The notes: generated by a model from the letters alone, not told the origin. DNA of 17,047 nt from Sulfurimonas sp. (GCA_027066935.1 JAMOMX010000069.1:1-17047), one strand, 5' to 3'; positions 1 through 6,555 are shown, counted from the first letter of the stretch. A program made the numbers and translations.

Positions 1-8
1 CCGCTCCT

Positions 9-99
9 CCCGCTTGTTGCCTGGCGCGATGCGCCGGGGAACTAGCGGGTGTTTAACCCGCGCCCCCGTTGCCTCGGTAAGCGAAGCGTCCGAGGCAAC
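9..99 (-). other. GC-rich double hairpin, candidate integron recombination site (attI/attC-like)
   Basis: The first 100 bases are about 68 % G+C by hand count, while the next 200 are strongly AT-rich. Two hairpins are visible. One is imperfect at 9-49: CCCGCT 9-14 pairs with AGCGGG 44-49, GTT 16-18 with AAC 40-42, and GGCGC 23-27 with GCGCC 31-35. The other is a perfect 10-bp stem, 68-77 with 90-99, closed by a 12-nt loop. Between them, 51-57 reads GTTTAAC, which on the minus strand is GTTAAAC and fits the integron core-site consensus GTTRRRY. The integrase gene at 361-1329 points away from this block, the normal geometry for intI and its cassette array. A second matching core box that would complete a canonical attC was not found, so this could be an attI-cassette junction, a decayed attC or an unrelated GC-rich repeat. 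Confidence 0.45.
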
Positions 100-109
100 T
101 CTTTATTCA

Positions 110-360
110 ATGAACATATTACCATAAAAACACCCTATAGTATAAATAACAAACAATTTAAATGGATGTTATTTACTAAATATAGTGAAAAATATGACAA
201 TTTGTCATTATTTTGTTCTAAAAGAGAAAAAATAGATATTATCCTTAAAAAATATGTGTTCTTTTAATGCTTTAAAAGCAAATAACAGAACACTTTGTAT
301 GTTATTTGGAAAATAACCCATTAAAAGATCACTATGTTCCTTAAACGAAAGGTTGTATTT
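110..360. promoter_or_regulatory. structured AT-rich leader upstream of the integrase
   Basis: This stretch holds no convincing gene but has three clean dyads. A 15-bp palindrome, ATGACAA-T-TTGTCAT, lies at 194-208. A nested stem at 256-293 pairs GTGTTCT 256-262 with AGAACAC 287-293 and contains an inner GCTTT-A-AAAGC at 269-279. GTTATTT-GGA-AAATAAC lies at 301-317. In known integrons the region between intI and the first cassette carries attI, the intI promoter and the divergent cassette promoter. On the minus strand a TATACT box (144 down to 139) could serve a leftward cassette promoter, but no convincing -35 is seen. No LexA-type box was recognised. The regulatory role is inferred from position and symmetry only. 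Confidence 0.35.
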
Positions 361-1329
361 ATGAGTGTAAAAAAGAAATTATTGGATATTGTTCGTGACA
401 AAATAAGATTTAAACATTATAGTATTTCAACTGAAAGAACTTACATACATTGGATAAAATGTTATATATTTTTTCATAATAAAAAGCATCCTATAGAGAT
501 GGGTAAGTTAGAGATTGAGCAATATTTAACAAATTTAGCAGTTAAAAATAAAGTTTCGCCCACAACTCAAAATCAAGCTTTTTCTGCATTACTCTTTTTA
601 TATAAAGAAGTTTTAGGTATAGATATGAGTGATTGGAATATTCAAGCATTAAGAGCACAAGAGAGAAAACATATACCAGCTGTATTAACTCGTGAAGAGG
701 TTACTAATGTTATTGAAAATATAAAAGGTATATATAATCTTGTAGTTTCTTTAATGTACGGGTGTGGTTTACGCATGAATGAAGTTTTAAATTTAAGACT
801 AAAAGATATAGATTTTGGATTTGATAAAATTTATGTGTGGAATTCTAAAAGTCTCAAAGATAGGTCTATACCATTACCAATTAAATTAAAGCAAAAGCTG
901 ATTATGCAGGTTGAATTAGCAACAGATATACATAAAAAAGATTTAGCAGATGGTTATGGGAGTGTATATATGCCATTTGCCTTAGAAAAAAAAACTCCAA
1001 ATGTTAAATATGAAACAAAATGGCAGTTTTTATTTCCAATGAACAATGTTTCAAAAGACCCGAGAAGTGAGACTATAAGAAGGCATCATATTCATCCTGC
1101 TACTTTAGGTAGAAATATAAAACAAGCTTCAAATAAGACTAACCTAAACAAAAGAGTGACTTCACATATATTTAGACATTCATATGCGACTCATCTACTC
1201 CAAGCAGGGATAGATTTACGCTCTATTCAAGAGCTTTTAGGTCATAAGAGTGTTGAGACAACTATGATTTATACACATGTAGTTTCAGAGATGAATAAAG
1301 CTAAGGTTATCAGCCCTTTAGATTTTTAG
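361..1329 (+). CDS. intI: integron integrase IntI (tyrosine recombinase)
   Basis: This site-specific recombinase would catalyse insertion and excision of gene cassettes at attI and attC sites. The protein is 322 aa, close to known IntI enzymes (about 320-340). An N-terminal SAM-like core-binding domain (about 10-95) is followed by the catalytic domain. The tetrad is intact: R138 in GCGLRMNE, H269 and R272 in HIFRHS, H295 in LLGHKS, and nucleophile Y304 in TMIYTH. What separates it from XerC/XerD is the IntI-specific segment at about 190-253, with MPFALEKKTPN, then W-x-FLFP, then SKDPRSETIRRHH, which lines up closely with class 1 IntI. The C-terminus VISPLDF is also IntI-like. An upstream in-frame ATG at 334 exists, but the ATG at 361 has AAAGG at 348-352 eight bases before it. 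Its stop codon directly touches the stop of a convergent small gene. Confidence 0.93.
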   Translation: MSVKKKLLDIVRDKIRFKHYSISTERTYIHWIKCYIFFHNKKHPIEMGKLEIEQYLTNLAVKNKVSPTTQNQAFSALLFLYKEVLGIDMSDWNIQALRAQERKHIPAVLTREEVTNVIENIKGIYNLVVSLMYGCGLRMNEVLNLRLKDIDFGFDKIYVWNSKSLKDRSIPLPIKLKQKLIMQVELATDIHKKDLADGYGSVYMPFALEKKTPNVKYETKWQFLFPMNNVSKDPRSETIRRHHIHPATLGRNIKQASNKTNLNKRVTSHIFRHSYATHLLQAGIDLRSIQELLGHKSVETTMIYTHVVSEMNKAKVISPLDF

Positions 1330-1437
1330 TTATTTAAATTTTTTAACAAGCACTATTCCAATACCAACAAGCACAAATATAGCACCAATACTAAGTGCTA
1401 TAAATGATGGCTCAACAGGTAAAGAAAAATTAGGCAT
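1330..1437 (-). CDS. 35-aa single-span membrane peptide coupled to ileS
   Basis: The ileS stop codon (TAA) overlaps by one base the ATG of this short reading frame (TAATG arrangement), the classic layout for translational coupling. The 35-residue product begins MPNFSLPVEPSF, continues with a strongly hydrophobic stretch at about 12-31 (IALSIGAIFVLVGIGIVLV), and ends in the basic tail KKFK. This predicts one membrane helix with the positive end in the cytoplasm. No known family is recognised and no function can be assigned. The clean hydrophobic-plus-basic layout and the one-base overlap argue that it is real rather than a chance ORF. The stop TAA at 1330-1332 abuts the convergent integrase stop at 1327-1329, leaving no room for a conventional terminator between them. 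Confidence 0.6.
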   Translation of the reverse strand: MPNFSLPVEPSFIALSIGAIFVLVGIGIVLVKKFK

Positions 1438-4196
1438 TATGCAAGAACCTCAGAACATCTTTTGCATGTGGTGTTTTCATCTTTCGCTTGATATTTCCAA
1501 CATCTAGGACATTTGTATGCAGTTGCTTTTGAGATGATAAATGTATCTTCATCAACTTTGAAACTACCTAACTCTTCATCTGTTTTTGAATCACAAACAG
1601 ATGAAACAACAAACCAGTCCTCAGCATCTGCAGAGTTTATTTCAAGAGCTACTTTAGAATCAGTTGAGATAACTAACTCTAAAGTATTTTTGATAATTTT
1701 TTCTTTTTTAAGTGCATCAACAATTGTTCCAAAGCCAACTCTAGCTTTAGTCATATACTCTGCATTAAACGATGTTTTGCCAGCTTGAATCTTTTTATAA
1801 GTTAAATCAAAAATAGACTCAGCATCATCTTTAACAATAGAGGGAGCATGTTCAATTATTTCATCAGCAGTGTATGTTAAAATTGGAGCCATTAGTAGAA
1901 GTAAAGATTTTGTTATTATAGCCATTGCACTTTGACTTGCCATTCTTCTTGGATCATTTTTTGCATTACAATAAAGAGAATCTTTAGTTATATCGATATA
2001 CATTCCACTTAATTCATTTGCAATAAAATTATTTAATGTACTCATCCCATTAACAAAGTTATACTCTGAAAATGACTTATGAACTTCTCCTAGTACATTT
2101 GATGCAACATCTAAAATCCATTTGTCTAATTCACCCATATTTTCATAGGAAGTAAGGGTTTCAAGGTCGTTAATGTTTGCAAGCATAATTCTAAAAGTAT
2201 TTCTTAGTTTACGATAGTTTTCAGAGATTTGTTTTAAGATACCTTGAGAGATTTTTAGGTCACCTTGGTAATCACTTGAAGCAACCCAAAGACGAAGAAT
2301 CTCACTTCCGTACTCTTTTAAAACTTTTTCAGGTGCAATAACATTACCCTTACTCTTTGACATCTTTTCACCCTTGTCATCAACAGTAAAACCGTGAGTT
2401 AACACACCTTTATATGGTGCTTTATGCTCAATCGCACAAGATAAAAACAAAGAAGACTGAAACCAACCACGATGTTGATCTGAACCCTCTACATAAAGGT
2501 CAGCTTGATATTTTCCAGCGTCGTAGTTACGAGATTTTAAAACTGAGTTCCATGTTGAACCACTATCAAACCATACATCTAAAATATCTGTTACTTTTTC
2601 AAGCTCATCAGCTTTATATCCAGAACCTGGATATAGAAGTTCTTCAATTGACATTGAGTACCAAGCATCACTACCTCTCATCTCAAAAATCATAGCTACA
2701 TAGTTTAAAACTTTTTCATCAAATATTACTTCATTAGTCTCTTTTACACGAAAAAATGCGATAGGTACACCCCAGTCACGTTGACGAGATATACACCAAT
2801 CAGGACGATTTTCAACCATAGAATTTAATCTATTGCGACCAGTCTCAGGAATAAAAAGAGTTTTTTCTACTTCACTAAGAGCAATATCTCTTAGAGTTTT
2901 ATCTTCACCTTCTGGTTTTTCATCTACAGAGATAAACCATTGTTTGGTAGCTCTAAAAATTAGTGGAGTATGACTTCTCCAGCAATGTGGGTATGAGTGG
3001 ATAAACTTAGATTCACTAAGTAATGATTCTCCCAAAAGTTCTAAGATTTTATCGTTACATTTAAAGATAAGTTTACCTACAAATTCTTCAGGGTTTGGAA
3101 GAAGTTTTTCATGAATTACAGTCTCATCAAAACATCCAGTTTCATCAACTGGCATAACAACTTCTAAGTCATATTTTAATCCTATGCGGTAATCATCTTC
3201 ACCATGACCAGGAGCAGTGTGCACACCACCAGTACCACTATCCATAAGAACATGATCACCTAGAACAATTTTGGAAGTTCTACCATTTAGTGGATTAATT
3301 GCAAGTTGATTTTCAAATATTTTAGAGTCAATATCTTGTGCAATTTCGCCTTTAACAATTCCTTGTTCCAGAAGTGATTCAAATAAAGCTTTTGCAACTA
3401 TATAACCATCAGTAGTAAGTATATATTTTTCTTCTGGATGAAGTGAGATACCTGTATTTGATGGAAGGGTCCAAGGTGTAGTTGTCCAGATAACTAAAGC
3501 TGCTTTTTTTCCAGCTAAATCAGAGGCAGCTTTTGCTTCGTCACTTAGCTCAAATGCTACATAGATAGAGTGAGATTCTTTGTCTTCATATTCAACTTCA
3601 GCTTCTGCAAGTGCTGTACGCTCAGCCCAAGACCAGTAAACAGGTTTGCTACGCTCTATCAAAAGTCCTTTTTTAGCTACACCACAAAGTGTCCTATAAA
3701 TATTTGCTTCAAATTTAAAATCCATAGTTACATAAGGATTTTCCCAATCAGCTAAAATACCAAGTGTTTTAAACTCCTCTTTTTGGATATCTACAAATTT
3801 GCGTGCGTGATCACGACAAAGTTGACGAACTTTTGAGACCTCTAGTAGCTCTTTTTTCTTTTTACCACCAAGTTTTTTTTCAACTTGTTGCTCAATTGGT
3901 AAACCATGACAATCCCAACCTGGAGTAAAACGAACAGATTTACCTGAAAAATAGTTATGTTTAACAATAATATCTTTTAAAACTTTGTTAAGAGCATGAC
4001 CAATATGAATATGACCATTTGCATATGGTGGTCCATCATGAAGTGTAAAGCTTGGTGCATCTTTATGGTTTACCTTCATTTTTTCATAGATCTTATTTTC
4101 ATCCCATGAAGCATATCGTTTTGGTTCATTGTTAATCAAGTTTCCACGCATAGCAAAGCTAGTGGTTGGTAAAAGTAGTGTGTCTTTGTAGTCCAT
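1437..4196 (-). CDS. ileS: isoleucyl-tRNA synthetase
   Basis: This cytoplasmic class I aminoacyl-tRNA synthetase charges tRNA-Ile with isoleucine. The 919-aa protein has the normal bacterial length (E. coli about 938). The Rossmann-fold signature HIGH is at 64-67 in the context GPPYANGHIHIGHALN, and the KMSKS loop is at 611-615. The editing (CP1) domain lies between them and contains WTTTPWTLPSNT. The C-terminal zinc ribbon has C896, C899, C911 and C914 (CPRC...CKRC), as in bacterial IleRS that need zinc. The start ATG is preceded by GAGGT with about five bases of spacing, and a minus-strand TATAAT lies at 4252-4247. A 35-aa ORF overlaps its stop codon. Nothing is missing or truncated. Confidence 0.98.
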   Translation of the reverse strand: MDYKDTLLLPTTSFAMRGNLINNEPKRYASWDENKIYEKMKVNHKDAPSFTLHDGPPYANGHIHIGHALNKVLKDIIVKHNYFSGKSVRFTPGWDCHGLPIEQQVEKKLGGKKKKELLEVSKVRQLCRDHARKFVDIQKEEFKTLGILADWENPYVTMDFKFEANIYRTLCGVAKKGLLIERSKPVYWSWAERTALAEAEVEYEDKESHSIYVAFELSDEAKAASDLAGKKAALVIWTTTPWTLPSNTGISLHPEEKYILTTDGYIVAKALFESLLEQGIVKGEIAQDIDSKIFENQLAINPLNGRTSKIVLGDHVLMDSGTGGVHTAPGHGEDDYRIGLKYDLEVVMPVDETGCFDETVIHEKLLPNPEEFVGKLIFKCNDKILELLGESLLSESKFIHSYPHCWRSHTPLIFRATKQWFISVDEKPEGEDKTLRDIALSEVEKTLFIPETGRNRLNSMVENRPDWCISRQRDWGVPIAFFRVKETNEVIFDEKVLNYVAMIFEMRGSDAWYSMSIEELLYPGSGYKADELEKVTDILDVWFDSGSTWNSVLKSRNYDAGKYQADLYVEGSDQHRGWFQSSLFLSCAIEHKAPYKGVLTHGFTVDDKGEKMSKSKGNVIAPEKVLKEYGSEILRLWVASSDYQGDLKISQGILKQISENYRKLRNTFRIMLANINDLETLTSYENMGELDKWILDVASNVLGEVHKSFSEYNFVNGMSTLNNFIANELSGMYIDITKDSLYCNAKNDPRRMASQSAMAIITKSLLLLMAPILTYTADEIIEHAPSIVKDDAESIFDLTYKKIQAGKTSFNAEYMTKARVGFGTIVDALKKEKIIKNTLELVISTDSKVALEINSADAEDWFVVSSVCDSKTDEELGSFKVDEDTFIISKATAYKCPRCWKYQAKDENTTCKRCSEVLA

Positions 4197-4246
4197 TTGT
4201 ACCTCAGGTAGTAAGTAATTACTTATAATTTTAATAAAAGTTTTGC

Positions 4247-4252
4247 ATTATA
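4247..4252 (-). promoter_or_regulatory. ileS -10 box
   Basis: On the minus strand this reads TATAAT in an AT-rich setting, about 50 bases before the ileS start codon. No clear -35 hexamer is seen, which is normal for Campylobacterota sigma70 promoters. Together with the plus-strand box at 4286-4291 it makes a divergent promoter pair. Confidence 0.5.
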
Positions 4253-4285
4253 CCTTTTTAGTGATTAAAAGTAGTTAAAAATAGA

Positions 4286-4291
4286 TATAAT
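4286..4291 (+). promoter_or_regulatory. cinA-like gene -10 box
   Basis: TATAAT in an AT-rich region, 36 bases before the start at 4328, followed by a purine-rich run with AAGG at 4313-4316. The -35 is not recognisable. It faces away from the ileS promoter. Confidence 0.5.
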
Positions 4292-4327
4292 GTTGTTAAA
4301 AAAAAATTAAAAAAGGTTTATGTTCAC

Positions 4328-5422
4328 ATGAAAACGCATCTATTGCTTATTGGGAATAAATTTATTTATAACAACTCGCTAAAAGAATATATCATTAGAA
4401 ATATTCATAATAATATTGATTTTTTAGATAATATTAGTTTTTTTAAAGAGGGTGATAATACACTTTTTGAGCATTTAGACTCATTGCTAAATACACAAAA
4501 TAATGTAATTATAGTAACAACTAAGCAAAATTTTTCAACTATTGGTAAAGTTATTTGTACTGTAACTTTTGACAATCAAATACTAAAAAACAATATGTTA
4601 ATACCATCAGAATGTGATTTATATGAGCAAGGTACATATCTTTTAAAGTATGAAAAAAGTGTTGTAAATGTAATACATGTTGATGAGATGCAAGAGATGC
4701 CAAAATGTTTGATATATAAAGAGATATCCCATCACACCATAAATATATTTAACGAACAAAGTGATAGTTTAAAAATAATCCTAGATCCAATAGCTCAAAC
4801 ATATGATGTGCATATAGATATAGTAAATATAATCGATGGATGGACAAAAGTAAATATTACAAGCAAAAAATATGGGAATATATCTCAGTTTATAGGTTCA
4901 ACTAAGCAGCTCTTACCATCAAAAATTATTGAAACTTCAAATATAGTTAAATATATCATTGAAAGATTGACCCATACAAATAAAAAAATAACTTTTGCTG
5001 AGAGCTGTACAGGTGGGTTACTAAGTTATTATTTTACAAAAGAAAATGGAGCATCAAATATATTAGATGGTTCACTTGTTACTTACTCAAACCTCATTAA
5101 AGAAAACTGGTTAGCTGTTGATGAAAATATTTTAAAAGAAAATGGTGCAGTAAGTGAAGAGGTAGTATCTGAGATGTCTGATGGTGCGATTAATGTTAGT
5201 AGTGCGAACTATGCTTTATCTATTAGTGGAATTGCAGGGGAGGGCGGTGGTACACAAGAGAAGCCAGTAGGGACAGTTTATATAGGTGTTAGAACACAAG
5301 ATAAACATGAAGAGATACATTTATCTCTTCATGGAGATAGAAATTACATACAGTCTCAGAGCGTTTTATATGCTATAAAATTACTTTTGTTAATAGACAA
5401 AGAGATGTTTTTTGAAATTTAA
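4328..5422 (+). CDS. CinA-family protein with C-terminal nicotinamide-nucleotide amidase (PncC) domain
   Basis: The C-terminal half (about 203-355) is a PncC/CinA-C domain, which in characterised members deamidates NMN to nicotinic acid mononucleotide in pyridine-nucleotide recycling. The hallmark motifs are present: AESCTGG at 224-230, TYSN at 252-255 with a lysine at 258, and SGIAGEGGG at 300-308 followed by KPVGTVYIG. In full-length CinA the N-terminal half is a MoaB/MogA-like domain with pyrophosphatase activity. Here residues 1-170 keep only its opening (LLLIGNKFIYNNSLKEYI) and lack the usual glycine- and aspartate-rich active-site motifs, so this half is probably degenerate. The total, 364 aa, is somewhat shorter than typical CinA (about 400-420). 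The start ATG follows AAAAGG by about 11 bases; the ATG at 4320 hits a stop after three codons. It stands alone between the ileS divergon and the tRNA promoter. Confidence 0.85.
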   Translation: MKTHLLLIGNKFIYNNSLKEYIIRNIHNNIDFLDNISFFKEGDNTLFEHLDSLLNTQNNVIIVTTKQNFSTIGKVICTVTFDNQILKNNMLIPSECDLYEQGTYLLKYEKSVVNVIHVDEMQEMPKCLIYKEISHHTINIFNEQSDSLKIILDPIAQTYDVHIDIVNIIDGWTKVNITSKKYGNISQFIGSTKQLLPSKIIETSNIVKYIIERLTHTNKKITFAESCTGGLLSYYFTKENGASNILDGSLVTYSNLIKENWLAVDENILKENGAVSEEVVSEMSDGAINVSSANYALSISGIAGEGGGTQEKPVGTVYIGVRTQDKHEEIHLSLHGDRNYIQSQSVLYAIKLLLLIDKEMFFEI

Positions 5423-5433
5423 GTAAAAATATC

Positions 5434-5462
5434 TTGACAATATAAACCTATTTGCCTATAAT
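5434..5462 (+). promoter_or_regulatory. consensus sigma70 promoter of the tRNA cluster
   Basis: TTGACA at 5434-5439, a 17-bp spacer, and TATAAT at 5457-5462: a perfect match to the sigma70 consensus in both hexamers and in spacing. It ends 29 bases before the first tRNA base, so transcription should start near 5469. Such a complete -35 is not seen elsewhere in this window, and it fits the high output needed for stable RNA. Confidence 0.88.
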
Positions 5463-5491
5463 TTCGACCTCTAAACAATAGAGGAAAAAAT

Positions 5492-5567
5492 GTCTTGTTA
5501 GCTCAGCTGGTAGAGCACGTCACTTTTAATGATGTGGCCGATGGTTCGAATCCATCACAGGACACCA
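5492..5567 (+). tRNA. tRNA-Lys (TTT)
   Basis: 76 nt including the encoded CCA. The acceptor stem GTCTTGT pairs with ACAGGAC (one G-U). The anticodon stem CGTCA/TGATG encloses loop CTTTTAA with anticodon TTT at its centre. The T-arm TGGTTCGAATCCA is standard, and the D-arm AGCTCAGCTGGTAGAGC is typical. It is the first gene of the cluster, directly behind the promoter. Confidence 0.97.
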
Positions 5568-5591
5568 TTTATCAAACTAAAAAATATTCAT

Positions 5592-5668
5592 GCGGTGGTA
5601 GTTCAGCTGGTTAGAATACCTGCCTGTCACGCAGGGGGTCGCGAGTTCGAATCTCGTCCACCGCGCCA
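5592..5668 (+). tRNA. tRNA-Asp (GTC), copy 1
   Basis: 77 nt with encoded CCA. Acceptor GCGGTGG pairs with CCACCGC and is followed by the G discriminator expected for Asp. Anticodon arm CCTGC-CTGTCAC-GCAGG gives anticodon GTC. It differs from the copy at 6173 by two bases, one in the D-loop and one in the T-loop. Confidence 0.98.
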
Positions 5669-5696
5669 TTATTTTTTAGTTTTACTTTTTAAAAAT

Positions 5697-5772
5697 GGGC
5701 GCTTAGCTCAGTTGGTAGAGCGCTACCCTTACAAGGTAGATGTCACTGGTTCGAGTCCAGTAGTGCCCACCA
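5697..5772 (+). tRNA. tRNA-Val (TAC), copy 1
   Basis: 76 nt with encoded CCA. Acceptor GGGCGCT pairs with AGTGCCC. Anticodon arm CTACC-CTTACAA-GGTAG gives TAC. The T-stem is ACTGG/CCAGT. Compared with copy 2, every difference in the acceptor and T stems is compensated on the opposite strand, so both copies are under selection as tRNAs. Confidence 0.98.
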
Positions 5773-5845
5773 TTTTTGATTATTTGCACTAAAAATTTAT
5801 GCTCATGTACTTTTGGTACACTTTGTAAAAATTTTAAGCACAACT
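5773..5845 (+). repeat. tRNA-Val downstream spacer repeat, copy A
   Basis: The spacer after tRNA-Val copy 1 resembles the one after copy 2 (6056-6127) along about 70 bases, sharing TTTTT at the start, GCAC, CTCA, GTACT, TTTG, AAATT and a final AGCACA. Near its middle is the hairpin TGTAC-TTTTG-GTACA (5806-5820). In copy B the closing pair changes from T-A to C-G while the stem stays paired. Copy A is probably left over from duplication of a tRNA-Val unit and may help RNA processing. Confidence 0.6.
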
Positions 5846-5889
5846 AATTTAAAAAAGAGGCAATAAAATACCTTTTGTTAAATGAAAGT

Positions 5890-5965
5890 GACCCTTTCGT
5901 CTAGTGGCCAAGGACACTATCACTTCATGGTAGGAACAGAGGTTCAAATCCTTTAGGGGTCGCCA
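5890..5965 (+). tRNA. tRNA-Glu (TTC), with unusual C33
   Basis: 76 nt with encoded CCA. Acceptor GACCCTT pairs with AGGGGTC (one T-G), and a G discriminator follows. The T-arm is AGAGG-TTCAAAT-CCTTT with one G-U. The only good fold of the anticodon arm is CTATC-ACTTCAT-GGTAG, which puts anticodon TTC in place but gives C rather than the nearly universal T at position 33, with A at 32. The D-arm GTCTAGTGGCCAAGGAC is typical of tRNA-Glu. Identity is firm; the position-33 base is worth verifying against the raw reads. Confidence 0.93.
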
Positions 5966-5979
5966 ATTTTGGTGTTTTA

Positions 5980-6055
5980 GGGCGTTTAGCTCAGTTGGTA
6001 GAGCGCTACCCTTACAAGGTAGATGTCACAAGTTCGAGTCTTGTAATGCCCACCA
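5980..6055 (+). tRNA. tRNA-Val (TAC), copy 2
   Basis: 76 nt with encoded CCA. Acceptor GGGCGTT pairs with AATGCCC and the T-stem is ACAAG/CTTGT; both differ from copy 1 only by compensated changes. The anticodon arm is identical to copy 1 (TAC). It lies 14 bases after tRNA-Glu, so it is co-transcribed with it. Confidence 0.98.
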
Positions 6056-6127
6056 TTTTTAAAATATATGCACGAAGCTTTTGACTCACGTACTATTGTA
6101 CGCTTTGCCAAATTCTTAGCACATCTA
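6056..6127 (+). repeat. tRNA-Val downstream spacer repeat, copy B
   Basis: Second copy of the spacer described at 5773-5845. Its hairpin is CGTAC-TATT-GTACG at 6089-6102, with the outer pair C-G instead of T-A and a loop one base shorter. Flanking GCAC (6070-6073) and AGCACA sequence is shared with copy A. Confidence 0.6.
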
Positions 6128-6172
6128 TTTCAAAAACAAGTTTTTTAATTAAAACAAATCTTACAATTATGC

Positions 6173-6249
6173 GCGGTGGTAGTTCAGTTGGTTAGAATAC
6201 CTGCCTGTCACGCAGGGGGTCGCGAGTTCGAGTCTCGTCCACCGCGCCA
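6173..6249 (+). tRNA. tRNA-Asp (GTC), copy 2
   Basis: 77 nt with encoded CCA and the same acceptor, anticodon arm and G discriminator as the copy at 5592. It is the last recognisable tRNA in the cluster. No strong GC-rich hairpin with a T-run follows it, so the transcription end is not clear. Confidence 0.98.
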
Positions 6250-6471
6250 CTTTTATCCAATAAATGCAATCATAACTATTATTTTTTGGCTAGAGCCTAA
6301 TAAATAACAATAAAAAATTATTTATACTATTTTAGCTATAATAAAACAAAATATATTTTAATATTAAAAATAAACCTAGATTATGCAATAGAAATTTCAT
6401 AAAATTATAAATACTTACAAAATTATGCTGGGATAATTATTGATTTATATTGAGTATCAAGGATATTTACT

Positions 6472-6555
6472 ATGTTTTTTATATTAATATTAATAATTTA
6501 TAGTATATTTAAGTTTAAGTTTATTTTTCATGAATATAATGATACAGGTCAATAA
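6472..6555 (+). CDS. possible 27-aa hydrophobic peptide
   Basis: An ATG nine bases after AAGGA opens a 27-codon frame whose first 12 residues are MFFILILIIYSI, followed by a basic, aromatic segment (FKFKFIFH) and the tail EYNDTGQ. It resembles a small membrane or leader peptide, but in DNA this AT-rich hydrophobic codons arise easily by chance. The frame also runs through the -10 box assigned to the following gene. It may be nothing. Confidence 0.2.
   Translation: MFFILILIIYSIFKFKFIFHEYNDTGQ
6535..6540 (+). promoter_or_regulatory. -10 box of the haem protein-chemoreceptor unit
   Basis: TATAAT, 44 bases before the start codon at 6584. Upstream lies a repeated AAGTTT motif (about 6511-6522) but no consensus -35. 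Because the box lies downstream of an in-frame ATG at 6530, it also argues against that longer start. Confidence 0.5.

Noticed and set aside
49..129. 27-codon minus-strand frame starting near 129 and running through the GC-rich block
   Set aside because: No ribosome site and arginine-rich translation of hairpin DNA; most likely chance, although short frames in attI regions exist in some integrons.
49..267. 72-codon plus-strand frame across the GC-rich block and the integrase leader
   Set aside because: No ribosome site, abrupt composition change mid-frame, and no recognisable protein pattern; it overlaps the hairpins and dyads of the probable recombination and regulatory region.
1513..3755. 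Several plus-strand frames of 60-93 codons inside ileS
   Set aside because: Antisense shadows of a fully conserved synthetase gene, without ribosome sites or family motifs.
5529..5792. 87-codon open frame over the first three tRNA genes
   Set aside because: It is a translation of tRNA sequence and spacers and has no coding support.
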